From Pigmentiphaga sp. H8 (GTDB lineage Bacteria > Pseudomonadota > Gammaproteobacteria > Burkholderiales > Burkholderiaceae_B), in contig NZ_CP033966.1 in NCBI RefSeq assembly GCF_003854895.1, forward strand, positions 3,410,001-3,474,000: DNA of 64,000 nt, in the 5' to 3' direction. Positions 8,143-15,790 of the stretch are shown here, piece after piece. The position numbers were made by a program, and so were the translations under genes. The notes under the pieces are model-generated. The model worked only from the letters and a program-made list of their open reading frames with translations. It ran no database searches and was not told the origin of the DNA. How positions within the stretch are numbered: position 1 is the stretch's first letter; each line of letters begins with the position of its first letter.

Positions 8143-9543
8143 ATGGAACTGCTGACCGAACTCGCGAACCTGCTGGGAGCCGGCCAGGTGCTGACCGGCC
8201 AGGACGCCGCGCCCTACCTGACCGACTGGCGCGGCCGCTACACCGGGGCGGCACAGGCGGTGGTCCGGCCCGGCACGGCCGACGAAGTCGCGGGCGTCGT
8301 GCGCCTGTGCCGTCGGCACGGCGTCCCCATCGTGCCGCAGGGCGGCAACACCGGACTGGCGGGCGGCGCCACGCCCGACGCCGAAGGCCGCGCGGTGGTG
8401 GTGTCGACGCGGCGCCTGGACCGGCTGCGCGCTCTCGACACCGACGACGACACCATCACCGTCGAAGCCGGCTGCGTGCTCCAGGCCGTGCAGGATTGGG
8501 CGCGCGAGGCCGGACGGCTCTTTCCGCTCAGCCTGGCCTCGGAAGGCAGTTGCACCGTGGGCGGCAACCTGGCCACCAATGCCGGCGGCACCCAGGTCCT
8601 GCGCTATGGCAACGCGCGCGAACTGGCGCTGGGACTGGAAGTCGTCACGGCCGACGGCGAAATCTGGGACGGCCTGCGCGGCCTGCGCAAGGACAACACC
8701 GGCTACGACCTGCGCGACTTGTACATAGGCAGCGAAGGCACGCTGGGCATCATCACCGCCGCCACGCTGCGGCTCTATCCACTGCCCGTGGCGCAATGCA
8801 CGGCCCTCGTGGCCCTGCCCTCGCTGGAAGCCGCCGTCGCGCTGCTGGGCCTGGCCCGCTCGGGCTTCGGCGCGGCGCTGACCGGCTTCGAGGCCATGTC
8901 CCAGGCCAGCCTGGACGTGGTCACCCGCGCCTTCCCCGACCAGAAGCTGCCGATCGGCCCCACGCCCTGGTACGCGCTGCTGGAAGTGTCCGACAGCGAA
9001 AGCGCGGCGCATGCCCAGGAACGCTTCCACGCGGTCCTGCAGCAGGCGCTGGAACAGGGCCTGGCGCAGGACGCCGCGGTGGCCGCCAGCCTGGCGCAAA
9101 GCCGCGCGCTGTGGCACTTGCGCGAAAGCATCTCCGCCGCCCAGTCCTGGGAGGGCAAGAACATCAAGCACGACATCTCGGTCCCCGCCTCGCGCATCCC
9201 CGCCTTCGTCGCCACGACGGACGCGCTGCTACAGGCGGCCATTCCCGGCGTGCGTCACGTCACCTTCGGCCACCTGGGCGACGGCAACCTGCACTACAAC
9301 GTCAGCCGGCCACCAGCCATCCCGGAAGCCGATTTCCTGCTGCGCCAGGACGAGGTCTACCGCCTGGTGCACGACAGCGTGCACGCGCACGGCGGGTCGA
9401 TCAGCGCGGAACACGGCATCGGCCAGCTCAAGCGTGGCGAGCTGGCCCGCTACAAGAGCGCGGTGGCCCTGGATCTCATGCACCGGATCAAGCAGGCGCT
9501 GGATCCGGACGGCCTGATGAACCCCGGCAAGGTCCTGCCCTAA
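8143..9543 (+). CDS. FAD-binding oxidase/dehydrogenase (GlcD / D-2-hydroxyacid dehydrogenase type)
   Basis: Flavoprotein of 466 aa in the VAO/PCMH superfamily. The N-terminal FAD-binding region contains 'PQGGNTGLAGGATP' and 'NLATNAGGTQVLRYGN'; the C-terminal FAD-oxidase domain ends with 'HGGSISAEHGIGQLKR' and 'PDGLMNPGKVLP'. This combination fits D-2-hydroxyglutarate, D-lactate or related D-2-hydroxyacid dehydrogenases that pass electrons to an acceptor, rather than cytochrome-linked Dld. Start ATG has AGGGAG upstream. It closely follows the DUF2069 gene (22 bp) and may share its transcript. Precise substrate unknown. Confidence 0.87.
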   Translation: MELLTELANLLGAGQVLTGQDAAPYLTDWRGRYTGAAQAVVRPGTADEVAGVVRLCRRHGVPIVPQGGNTGLAGGATPDAEGRAVVVSTRRLDRLRALDTDDDTITVEAGCVLQAVQDWAREAGRLFPLSLASEGSCTVGGNLATNAGGTQVLRYGNARELALGLEVVTADGEIWDGLRGLRKDNTGYDLRDLYIGSEGTLGIITAATLRLYPLPVAQCTALVALPSLEAAVALLGLARSGFGAALTGFEAMSQASLDVVTRAFPDQKLPIGPTPWYALLEVSDSESAAHAQERFHAVLQQALEQGLAQDAAVAASLAQSRALWHLRESISAAQSWEGKNIKHDISVPASRIPAFVATTDALLQAAIPGVRHVTFGHLGDGNLHYNVSRPPAIPEADFLLRQDEVYRLVHDSVHAHGGSISAEHGIGQLKRGELARYKSAVALDLMHRIKQALDPDGLMNPGKVLP

Positions 9544-9728
9544 GGCCCGGTCCGCCGGGCGCCGCCGCCCCGCTGACGCTGCGAGGTCTGGTTGCCGCCG
9601 GTGCCGATCTGGTCGGTATGGCCGTCCTTCTTGGTGCGGTTCTGCGTGTCGCCGTGGCTGCGCTGCTGCTCGCGCGGCTGATCGTCCGCCTGGCGGGGAC
9701 TGGGCGGGGAAGCGGGATGGTTCGGCAT
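9540..9728 (-). CDS. Small hydrophilic protein, unknown function
   Basis: A 62-aa polar, Gln/Arg/Pro/Gly-rich peptide with no hydrophobic core, probably disordered ('MPNHPASPPSPRQADDQ', 'GHTDQIGTGGNQTSQRQRGG'). Support for its reality: an ideal AAGGAG ribosome site 7 nt ahead of the ATG, and a position 11 bp downstream of the LysR gene on the same strand. Its stop overlaps the stop of the convergent FAD dehydrogenase gene by 4 bp. I do not recognise the family. It could still be a chance frame in GC-rich DNA, but the ribosome site argues against that. Confidence 0.55.
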   Translation of the reverse strand: MPNHPASPPSPRQADDQPREQQRSHGDTQNRTKKDGHTDQIGTGGNQTSQRQRGGGARRTGP

Positions 9729-9739
9729 GGCGCGCTCCT

Positions 9740-10666
9740 TCAGGAAGAGACCGGCATGCCGCAACTTTCGTGCCGCGCCCACGGCGGCAGCGGCGTGAAC
9801 TCATCCCTGAGCCAGGACAGCAGCGCCTGTACCCGGCCCAGGTGGGTCCGGCTGTGAGGCACCAGGGCGCGTATCCAGTATTCGGGAATGGCGAAGTCCT
9901 CCAGCACGCGGACCAGTTCGCCCCGGCCCAGCGCGCCATCGACGATATAGGCCGACAGGATCGCGATGCCATTGCCCCGCAACGCCGAATTCAGCAGCAC
10001 GTGTCCATCGTTGGTGCTCAGGCGCGGCGCCACGTCGACCGCGATCGGCCCGTTCGGCCCCTGGAAGGTCCAGACCGGCCCCGTGGGCTGGAAATTCAAC
10101 AGCGCGTGCCGCGCCAGATCCGTGGGATGGGCGGGACGGCCGCGCGCGGCAAGATAGGACGGCGCCGCCACCGCCATGCGCGGCAGCGGGCACAGGCCGG
10201 CCTCGAGCACGCCGTCGTACGAAGCCGGCAGCATGCCGACCACGATGTCGAACCCTTCCTGGATGGGATTCACGGGCCGGTCGATCACCACCACGTCCAT
10301 GCTGACCTTGGGATGGACCTCCAGGAAGCGCCCCAGCGCATCGCCCAGACACATCGCGGTCAGCGAAGTCGGCACCTTGATGCGCAGATGCCCCTCCAGT
10401 TCGTGCGCCTGGCCCAGCGCGCTGCCGAACGCGTCCTCGACGTCGTGGACGATGCGCCGGGCCGCGGGCAGCAGGCGCTGGCCTTCGTCGGTCAGGGCCA
10501 GGCGGCGGGTGCTGCGCTCGAACAGCCGGGCGCGGGCGCGCCATTCGAGCTGGTCGATGCGCTTGGTCACGACGGACGCGGCGATGCCCAGCTGGCGGGC
10601 CGCCTTGGAAAAGCTGCCGGCCTGCGCCACGGCGATGAAGGTCCGGAAATTGACGATAGTGTCCAT
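9740..10666 (-). CDS. LysR family transcriptional regulator
   Basis: 308-aa LTTR. The N-terminal winged helix-turn-helix is clear ('FIAVAQAGSFSKAARQLGIAASVVTKRI', residues ~10-37), followed by the effector-binding fold starting at 'LRIKVPTSLTAMCLGDALGRF'. It belongs to the large class of LTTRs typified by CrgA/DsdC-like regulators. It is transcribed divergently from the TauD-type dioxygenase gene with 107 bp between, the classic LTTR layout, so it is the likely regulator of 10774-13457. A candidate operator lies in the gap at 10681-10697. Confidence 0.9.
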   Translation of the reverse strand: MDTIVNFRTFIAVAQAGSFSKAARQLGIAASVVTKRIDQLEWRARARLFERSTRRLALTDEGQRLLPAARRIVHDVEDAFGSALGQAHELEGHLRIKVPTSLTAMCLGDALGRFLEVHPKVSMDVVVIDRPVNPIQEGFDIVVGMLPASYDGVLEAGLCPLPRMAVAAPSYLAARGRPAHPTDLARHALLNFQPTGPVWTFQGPNGPIAVDVAPRLSTNDGHVLLNSALRGNGIAILSAYIVDGALGRGELVRVLEDFAIPEYWIRALVPHSRTHLGRVQALLSWLRDEFTPLPPWARHESCGMPVSS

Positions 10667-10680
10667 GACCTCTCTGTTTT

Positions 10681-10697
10681 CGCGAATAATGATCGCG
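10681..10697. promoter_or_regulatory. Candidate LysR operator between lysR and tauD-like gene
   Basis: Interrupted palindrome CGCGA-N7-TCGCG in the 107-bp divergent gap, 14 bp from the lysR start. It is followed on the plus strand by an AT-rich TATATAAAT stretch (about 10711-10721) that could be the -10 region of the dioxygenase gene. LTTRs bind dyads of this size, normally between divergent promoters. Seen directly: the dyad and AT patch; binding is inference. Confidence 0.4.
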
Positions 10698-10773
10698 CTT
10701 TTTGGTGGATTCTATATAAATAGCATGAGGATTAACGTGGCGGAACGTCAAGAACTTTCCGGAGAACCCCGCC

Positions 10774-11634
10774 ATGCCGCTTGCTTTGCGTCCCCTCCAT
10801 CCCGACGTGGGAGTGGAAGTCCTGGGTTGCGACCTCGGCCAGCCCCTGGGCGACGAGCAGTTCCAGTCGCTGCTGGACGCCTATCACCGCCATTCCGTCG
10901 TCGTCGTGCGCGGACAATCGCTGGCCGCGCCCGCGCAGGCCGCGCTGCTGCGCCGCTTCGGCACGCCCAAGATCTCGCAGCGCAAGGAGTTCCACGTCCC
11001 GGGCACGCCCGAGATCGGCCGCGTGGGCAACACCCGCCACCCCGACGGCACGCCGTCGGCCTTCCTGGACCGCTACGGCAACCTGTGGCACAGCGACACG
11101 GCCAGCGACCAGCACGTCGACGGGGTCACGATGCTGTACTGCGTGATGACGCCGCAGGTCGGCGGCGACACGCTGTTCGCCAGCATGGGCAGGGCCTACG
11201 AAACCCTGCCGGCGGCGCTGAAGGCCCGCATCGACGGCAGGACCGTGGTCCATAACTTCAACCAGCACAACGACTACCTGCTGGCCCGCAACCCCGGCTC
11301 GGCCCAGCCCCTGTCGGCAGCCGACCGCGCCAGGTGGCCGGACCGGGAACACGAGCTGGTGCAGCGCCATCCGGTAACCGGCCGCCCGTTGTATTTCATC
11401 AGCCCGACCCTGGTCCGGGGCATCAGCGGCTATTCCGACGAGGAAGCGCAGCGGCTGTCCGCGGAGCTGGTCGCCCACGCCACCCGCCCCGAGGCGATCT
11501 ACCGCCACAAGTGGCAGGTCGGCGACCTGGTCTTCTGGGACAACCGCGCCTCGCTGCATTCGGCCTCGCCCGCGGACTACCAGGGCGGCCAGCGGTTGAT
11601 GCATCGCGGCTATGCCTATGTCCACTATGCGTGA
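10774..11634 (+). CDS. TauD/TfdA family Fe(II)/2-oxoglutarate dioxygenase
   Basis: 286-aa non-heme Fe(II), 2-oxoglutarate-dependent dioxygenase. The facial triad is present: His106-X-Asp108 in 'LWHSDTAS' and distal His262 in 'WDNRASLHSA'; the 2-oxoglutarate-binding arginine is in 'RLMHRGYAYV' near the C-terminus. Such enzymes hydroxylate a carbon next to a sulfonate, ether or other leaving group. The SD 'CCGGAG' precedes the ATG. The stop overlaps the following MqnA-like gene, and a Bug binding protein follows, so the operon looks like uptake plus oxidative attack on an unidentified organic acid. Substrate cannot be read from the sequence. Confidence 0.9.
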   Translation: MPLALRPLHPDVGVEVLGCDLGQPLGDEQFQSLLDAYHRHSVVVVRGQSLAAPAQAALLRRFGTPKISQRKEFHVPGTPEIGRVGNTRHPDGTPSAFLDRYGNLWHSDTASDQHVDGVTMLYCVMTPQVGGDTLFASMGRAYETLPAALKARIDGRTVVHNFNQHNDYLLARNPGSAQPLSAADRARWPDREHELVQRHPVTGRPLYFISPTLVRGISGYSDEEAQRLSAELVAHATRPEAIYRHKWQVGDLVFWDNRASLHSASPADYQGGQRLMHRGYAYVHYA

Positions 11635-12406
11635 GGGCGGCCTGCGCGTCGGGCATTTCCAATCGGTGCCCTGGATTCCGTTCTACGTCGGCAGCGAGGA
11701 CTGGCCGATGCGGCGCGTTCCCTGCATGTCCAGCACGGTCCTGGCCATGGCCGACGCCGGCCTGCTGGACGCGACGCCCATGGCCACGGTGGACTGGCTG
11801 GCGCGCGGCGAACCATGGCCGCGCCTGGGCGGGCTGGGCCTGGCCTACCGCCAGCGCGCGGGCAGCGTACTGCTGTTCTCGCCGCGCCCCATCCACGAAC
11901 TGGACGGCGCGGACATCGCGATCTGCGACGAGACCGCCACGTCGCTGCGAGTGCTGCATGCCATCCTGGCGGGCAAGTACGGGCTGCGCATCGGCCGCTG
12001 GCGGCGCGGCCTGACCGCCGACCCGTCCATGCCTCGGCTCCTGATCCAGGACCAGGCGGTCGAGGAAGCGGCGCGGGGACGCTTCCCGCATGTCCACGAC
12101 CTGGGGCGGGAATGGTGGGAGTGGCAAGGCACCCCGGTGGTCTCGGCGATATGGGTCCATCGCCGGGACCTGGCGGACGACGCACTGGAACCGCTGCGCG
12201 CCGGCCTGGCGGCCTCCCTGTCCCGGTACGCCGCCCAGCCGGACCTGGCCATCGAACGCCATTGCGCGCGCCACGGCGTGGCCTCGCCGCCCGCGGCGCT
12301 GCGCGCGCTGCTCGGCAATTTCGAGTTCGAGCTGGGCGAGGCCGCCGAGGCGGGCATACGGCGCATGGCCCAGGTCCTGCCCACCACCGTGCCCCTGCAA
12401 GCGTGA
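11627..12406 (+). CDS. MqnA/MqnD-like (VitK2_biosynth fold) protein
   Basis: About 259 aa, soluble, without signal peptide. The pattern 'LRVGHFQSVPWIPFYVG', 'VPCMSSTVLAMADAGLLDATPM', 'DIAICDETATSLRVLHAILAGKYG' and 'PRLLIQDQAVEEA' resembles the periplasmic-binding-protein-like fold of MqnA (chorismate dehydratase) and MqnD of the futalosine pathway. The start at 11627 overlaps the dioxygenase stop by 8 bp; ATGs at 11612 and 11618 are alternatives. No other futalosine-pathway gene is in the window and this lineage uses ubiquinone, so a different ligand or reaction linked to the neighbouring dioxygenase is more likely. Family assignment is moderately sure; function is not known. Confidence 0.65.
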   Translation: MREGGLRVGHFQSVPWIPFYVGSEDWPMRRVPCMSSTVLAMADAGLLDATPMATVDWLARGEPWPRLGGLGLAYRQRAGSVLLFSPRPIHELDGADIAICDETATSLRVLHAILAGKYGLRIGRWRRGLTADPSMPRLLIQDQAVEEAARGRFPHVHDLGREWWEWQGTPVVSAIWVHRRDLADDALEPLRAGLAASLSRYAAQPDLAIERHCARHGVASPPAALRALLGNFEFELGEAAEAGIRRMAQVLPTTVPLQA

Positions 12407-12449
12407 CACCCCCTCCCGTCCTTCATCCATCCAAGAAAAGGAGACATCC

Positions 12450-13457
12450 ATGCCCTGCATTTCGCACCGTTCCGCGCCACGCCGGCGCAGGCTGGTCGCC
12501 TTCACCGTCCTGTCGGGCGGCCTGCTTGCCACGGGAATGGCGCACGGCGCCGACGCCCCCTGGCCCACCCAGCCGATCAAGCTCATCGTCGGCTTTCCCG
12601 CCGGCACCTCGCCCGACACGGTGGCCCGGCTGATCGCCGAGCCGCTGTCGCAGAAGCTGGGCAAGCCGGTCATCGTCGAGAACAAGCCCGGCGCCGCCGG
12701 CAACATCGGCGTCGACCTGGTGGCGCGCGCCACCGACGGCCATACCTTCGGCGTCACCGCCCACGGCCCGCTGACCACCTCGGCCCTGCTCTATCCCAAC
12801 CTGCCCTACGACGTCGCCCGGGACCTGCAACCCTTGTCATTGGCCGCGGTCAGTCCGCAGATTCTGGTCATCGATCCCAAGCTGCCCTATGCCACGCTGC
12901 ACGACCTGCTGGCCGACGCGCGCGCCCGCCACAAGGAGATCTCGTACGGGTCGGTGGGCGTGGGATCGGGCTCGCACCTGACGGGCGAGCTGTTCGCGCA
13001 GGAAGCGGGCATCCGGATGATGCACGTGCCCTACCAAGGCTTCCCCCAGGTCACCATGGCCGTGATGAGCGGGCAGATCCAGGCGGGTTTCATGGCGCCC
13101 TCGGGGGCCATCGAACAGGCCAAGGCGGGCAAGGTGCGCGTACTGGGCGTCACGTCGGCGCAGCCTTCGCCGCTGGCGCCGGGCGTGCCGACCGTCGCCC
13201 AGGCCGCGAGCCTGCCGGGCTTTGCCGCGGAACTCTGGATAGGCGCCTACGCGCCGCGCGCCACGCCGGCGCCGGTGGCCGCCATGCTGGCGAAAGAGAT
13301 CAACGCCATCCTGCGGTCGGCCCCGGTTCGGGCCAAGCTGGCGGCGCAAGGCTGGGAGGCAACGGGCGGCTCGCCGGCCGACATGGCGGCGCGCATCGAA
13401 ACCGATACGCGCCGCTGGGGCGAGGTGATCAAGCGGCTGGGAATCAAGCTGGAATAG
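12450..13457 (+). CDS. Bug family (TctC-like) periplasmic substrate-binding protein
   Basis: 335 aa with a Sec signal containing an arginine cluster ('RRRRLVAFTVLSGGLLATGMAHG', cut near residue 33). The mature start 'WPTQPIKLIVGFPAGTSPDTVARLIA', then 'VIVENKPGAAGNIGVD' and 'PYDVARDLQPLSLAA' are diagnostic for the Bug/TctC family, which binds carboxylates and aromatic acids. Perfect SD (AAAAGGAG) before the ATG at 12450. No TctA/TctB permease genes are adjacent, as is usual for the very many orphan Bug genes in Bordetella-like genomes. It probably delivers the substrate of the TauD/MqnA-like pair. Confidence 0.92.
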   Translation: MPCISHRSAPRRRRLVAFTVLSGGLLATGMAHGADAPWPTQPIKLIVGFPAGTSPDTVARLIAEPLSQKLGKPVIVENKPGAAGNIGVDLVARATDGHTFGVTAHGPLTTSALLYPNLPYDVARDLQPLSLAAVSPQILVIDPKLPYATLHDLLADARARHKEISYGSVGVGSGSHLTGELFAQEAGIRMMHVPYQGFPQVTMAVMSGQIQAGFMAPSGAIEQAKAGKVRVLGVTSAQPSPLAPGVPTVAQAASLPGFAAELWIGAYAPRATPAPVAAMLAKEINAILRSAPVRAKLAAQGWEATGGSPADMAARIETDTRRWGEVIKRLGIKLE

Positions 13458-13490
13458 CGGCGCGCGGACGCCGCGGCAGTCGCGTGGCGG

Positions 13491-13868
13491 CTACATCGCG
13501 CTCGCGCGCCAGGCGCCGTTCTCCTGCTTGCAGAACCAGAAGCCCCAGTTCTCCTTGGCCGTGCCCTGGGCCACGTCTGCCGCCAGGAAGCGGCAAGTCT
13601 GGCCCTTGCTGGTACGGGTGGTGTTCTTCGGCGCGAACGTGACATTGACCGGCACCTGGCGCGCCCGCGCGGGCTTGCTGGCCCAACTGGATTTCTGGCC
13701 GTCGGCCACGTCGTTCAGCACGCGTCCGACCTCGGCCGAGAACTCGGTGGCCTGGGCCTTGGGAATGCGCAACAGGATGGACTCGTTCAGGAAGCTGAGA
13801 TTGGCGGCATAGGCCGTGCCCAGCGAGCCGGCCAGCAATAGCGTGGCGGCAAGGAATTGCTTGCGCAT
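13491..13868 (-). CDS. Small exported protein, surface-antigen-like
   Basis: 125-aa protein with a clear signal peptide ('MRKQFLAATLLLAGSLGTAYA' region, cleavage near residue 22). The mature part carries a segment 'EVGRVLNDVADGQKSSW' and a C-terminal 'GQTCRFLAADVAQG...WGFWFCKQENGAW' with two cysteines that could form a disulfide. This layout resembles the 17-kDa/RT0821-type outer-membrane surface antigen domain, but the match is by eye and weak. It is convergent with the Bug gene and divergent from dusA. Function unknown. Confidence 0.7.
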   Translation of the reverse strand: MRKQFLAATLLLAGSLGTAYAANLSFLNESILLRIPKAQATEFSAEVGRVLNDVADGQKSSWASKPARARQVPVNVTFAPKNTTRTSKGQTCRFLAADVAQGTAKENWGFWFCKQENGAWRASAM

Positions 13869-13943
13869 GAAGAGGATCTCCGGGGTCTAGACGTGACGGC
13901 AATGATATCGGTTAACCACGCGGCAGGTTATGATTGCGGCATT

Positions 13944-14954
13944 ATGCTTTCAAATCAAAGACTTGGCGGCTGGGAGCTGTGTGTCGCGCCCATGATCGAC
14001 TGGACCGACCGCCATTGCCGCTACTTCCACCGGCTGCTATCCCCGCATGCCCGCCTGTACACCGAGATGATCGCCACCGGCGCCATCATCTACGGCGATG
14101 CCGCCCGGCACCTCGATTTCGATCGCGCCGAGCACCCGGTCGCACTGCAACTGGGCGGCAACGAACCCGAGGCCCTGGCGCGCGCGGCTCGCGCCGGCCA
14201 GGAATGGGGCTACGACGAGATCAACCTGAACTGCGGCTGCCCGTCGGACCGGGTACAGAAAGGCGCGTTCGGCGCCTGCCTGATGTCCACGCCGACCCTG
14301 GTGGCCGACTGCGTGAAGGCCATGCGCGACGCGGTCGGCATCCCGGTCACGGTCAAGCACCGCATCGGCCTGGACTACGACGAGTCCTACGCCTTCGTGC
14401 GCGATTTCGTCGGCACGGTGCACGAAGCGGGCTGCGAGGTTTTCATCGTCCACGCCCGCAACGCCGTGCTCAAGGGCCTGTCGCCCAAGGAAAACCGCGA
14501 GATCCCGCCGCTGCGCTACGACGTGGCGCGCCAGCTCAAGCGCGACTTCCCTCACGTCCTGATCGTGCTCAACGGTGGGCTGACCGAGCCGGCCGCGCTG
14601 GCCCACATCGGCCACGGCGGGGGCGAACTGGACGGCGTCATGCTCGGGCGCGAGGCCTATCACCGGCCCCGCGTGCTGTCCGAGCTGTCCCGCCTGCTGT
14701 GGCCGGATGCCCCCATCCCCGACGACGAGACCGTGGTGCGGGCCATGATGGACTACGCCGGCCGACAGGTGGCCCGCGGCGTGCCCCTGCGCTCGATCGT
14801 CCGCCACATGCTGGGCCTGTTCAACACGCAGGGCGGCGCCCGCCGCTGGCGCCAGATGCTGTCCGACAGCCGCCTGCTGGCCGCCAACGATCCCGCCCTG
14901 ATCGACGCCGCCTGGCAGGTCGTGGCCGGCGCCGCCGAGCGCCGCGCCGCCTGA
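13944..14954 (+). CDS. dusA: tRNA-dihydrouridine synthase DusA
   Basis: 336-aa FMN-dependent enzyme reducing uridines 20/20a in the tRNA D-loop with NADPH. DusA-specific N-terminus 'CVAPMIDWTDRHCRYFHRLL' and 'LYTEMIATGAI' are present; catalytic Cys99 sits in 'LNCGCPSDRV'. The C-terminal helical tRNA-binding part includes 'RHMLGLFNTQGGARRWRQML'. The ATG at 13944 gives the normal short N-terminus; an in-frame ATG at 13902 is less likely. A GC-rich hairpin follows the stop (14959-14980). Confidence 0.94.
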   Translation: MLSNQRLGGWELCVAPMIDWTDRHCRYFHRLLSPHARLYTEMIATGAIIYGDAARHLDFDRAEHPVALQLGGNEPEALARAARAGQEWGYDEINLNCGCPSDRVQKGAFGACLMSTPTLVADCVKAMRDAVGIPVTVKHRIGLDYDESYAFVRDFVGTVHEAGCEVFIVHARNAVLKGLSPKENREIPPLRYDVARQLKRDFPHVLIVLNGGLTEPAALAHIGHGGGELDGVMLGREAYHRPRVLSELSRLLWPDAPIPDDETVVRAMMDYAGRQVARGVPLRSIVRHMLGLFNTQGGARRWRQMLSDSRLLAANDPALIDAAWQVVAGAAERRAA

Positions 14955-14958
14955 GATT

Positions 14959-14980
14959 CCGGCGCCGCCCCCCCGCGGCG
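14959..14980. other. Perfect GC hairpin after dusA
   Basis: Eight-bp arms GGCGCCGC / GCGGCGCC around a C6 loop, 5 bp after the dusA stop. There is no U-tract afterwards, so it is not a classical intrinsic terminator. It may stabilise the 3' end of the dusA mRNA or help Rho-dependent termination. Confidence 0.45.
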
Positions 14981-15087
14981 CCGAACAACCGGCGCTATTC
15001 ACCGTTATTCGCGCTTTCGACCTGGCCGCACGCCGGCCATACTAGCGGACAGGTACGGCCCGCGCCCGTGCCCGCCCAGGGGAGGTC

Positions 15088-15726
15088 ATGGCCCAGATCG
15101 TATGCGTGCTGGGAAACAAGGGAGGTACCGGCAAGACCACGTTGTCGCACATGATCTCGCATGGCATGGCGCTGCTGGGCAAGCGCGTGGTATGCGTGCT
15201 GACAGACCTCGAGCGTGAGCGCCTTTCCAAGGAAAACCGCCTCTACCTGCCTTTCGACGCCCGCGATGCCGGCAACCTGGCCAAGGTCGTCGCCACGCTG
15301 AACGAGGTCGGCGACTGGTTCGGCGTCATCGACGGCGGTGGCAACCGCTCGGATACCGACAGCCATCTCGCCAACCTGGCGGACCTGGTCCTGCTGCCCT
15401 TTCGCGATTCCCACGAAGACATGCGCACCGTGCTGCGCGACCTGGAATGGATGCCGCGCGCCTGGGGCCTGCCCTCGCAGTGGCCAGCGGACGCGCCGGC
15501 GCAGCGCCTGGCGCAAACCGCCACGGACGAGCTGCTGGGCGCCTTCGGCCACCGCTTGCTGGACCCCAGCCCCCATCTCGCTGCAACCAAGCTGCTGTTG
15601 CAGGACCGCGTCCCCGCTTCGCTTCCCTGGCAGCTCACGAACGCCTGCGTGGCGCTGGCCATGCAGGTATTCGAGCTGCTGGACGTCCAGTACGAAAGTT
15701 CCGAGGCATTCGTGGCGCCACGCTAG
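15088..15726 (+). CDS. Orphan ParA/MinD-superfamily ATPase
   Basis: 212-aa P-loop ATPase with a deviant Walker A 'KGGTGKTT' at residues 11-18; Lys11 is the signature lysine of ParA/MinD proteins that act as nucleotide-dependent dimers. The Walker A' region is unusual: 'VLTDLERERLSKENRLYLPFDA' instead of the standard 'DxDPQG', while 'VIDGGGNRSDTD' and 'LVLLPFRDSHEDM' follow. No ParB-like partner or parS-like site is next to it, so chromosome segregation is unlikely. A strong SD (GGGGAGG) precedes the ATG. Possibilities include positioning of a protein cargo or plasmid-derived remnant; partner unknown. Confidence 0.8.
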   Translation: MAQIVCVLGNKGGTGKTTLSHMISHGMALLGKRVVCVLTDLERERLSKENRLYLPFDARDAGNLAKVVATLNEVGDWFGVIDGGGNRSDTDSHLANLADLVLLPFRDSHEDMRTVLRDLEWMPRAWGLPSQWPADAPAQRLAQTATDELLGAFGHRLLDPSPHLAATKLLLQDRVPASLPWQLTNACVALAMQVFELLDVQYESSEAFVAPR

Positions 15727-15790
15727 CAAGCCGGGGCACGCAAGTTGCTGGAAACGCCGGCCACCCGTTTCTTTTCATGGGAGACCGACG

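Noticed and set aside
11627..12406. Authentic menaquinone (futalosine) enzyme MqnA
   Set aside because: No mqnB, mqnC or mqnD nearby, and the gene is coupled to a TauD dioxygenase; only the fold is supported.
14959..14980. Intrinsic terminator after dusA
   Set aside because: Perfect stem but no U-tract on either strand, so reported only as a hairpin.
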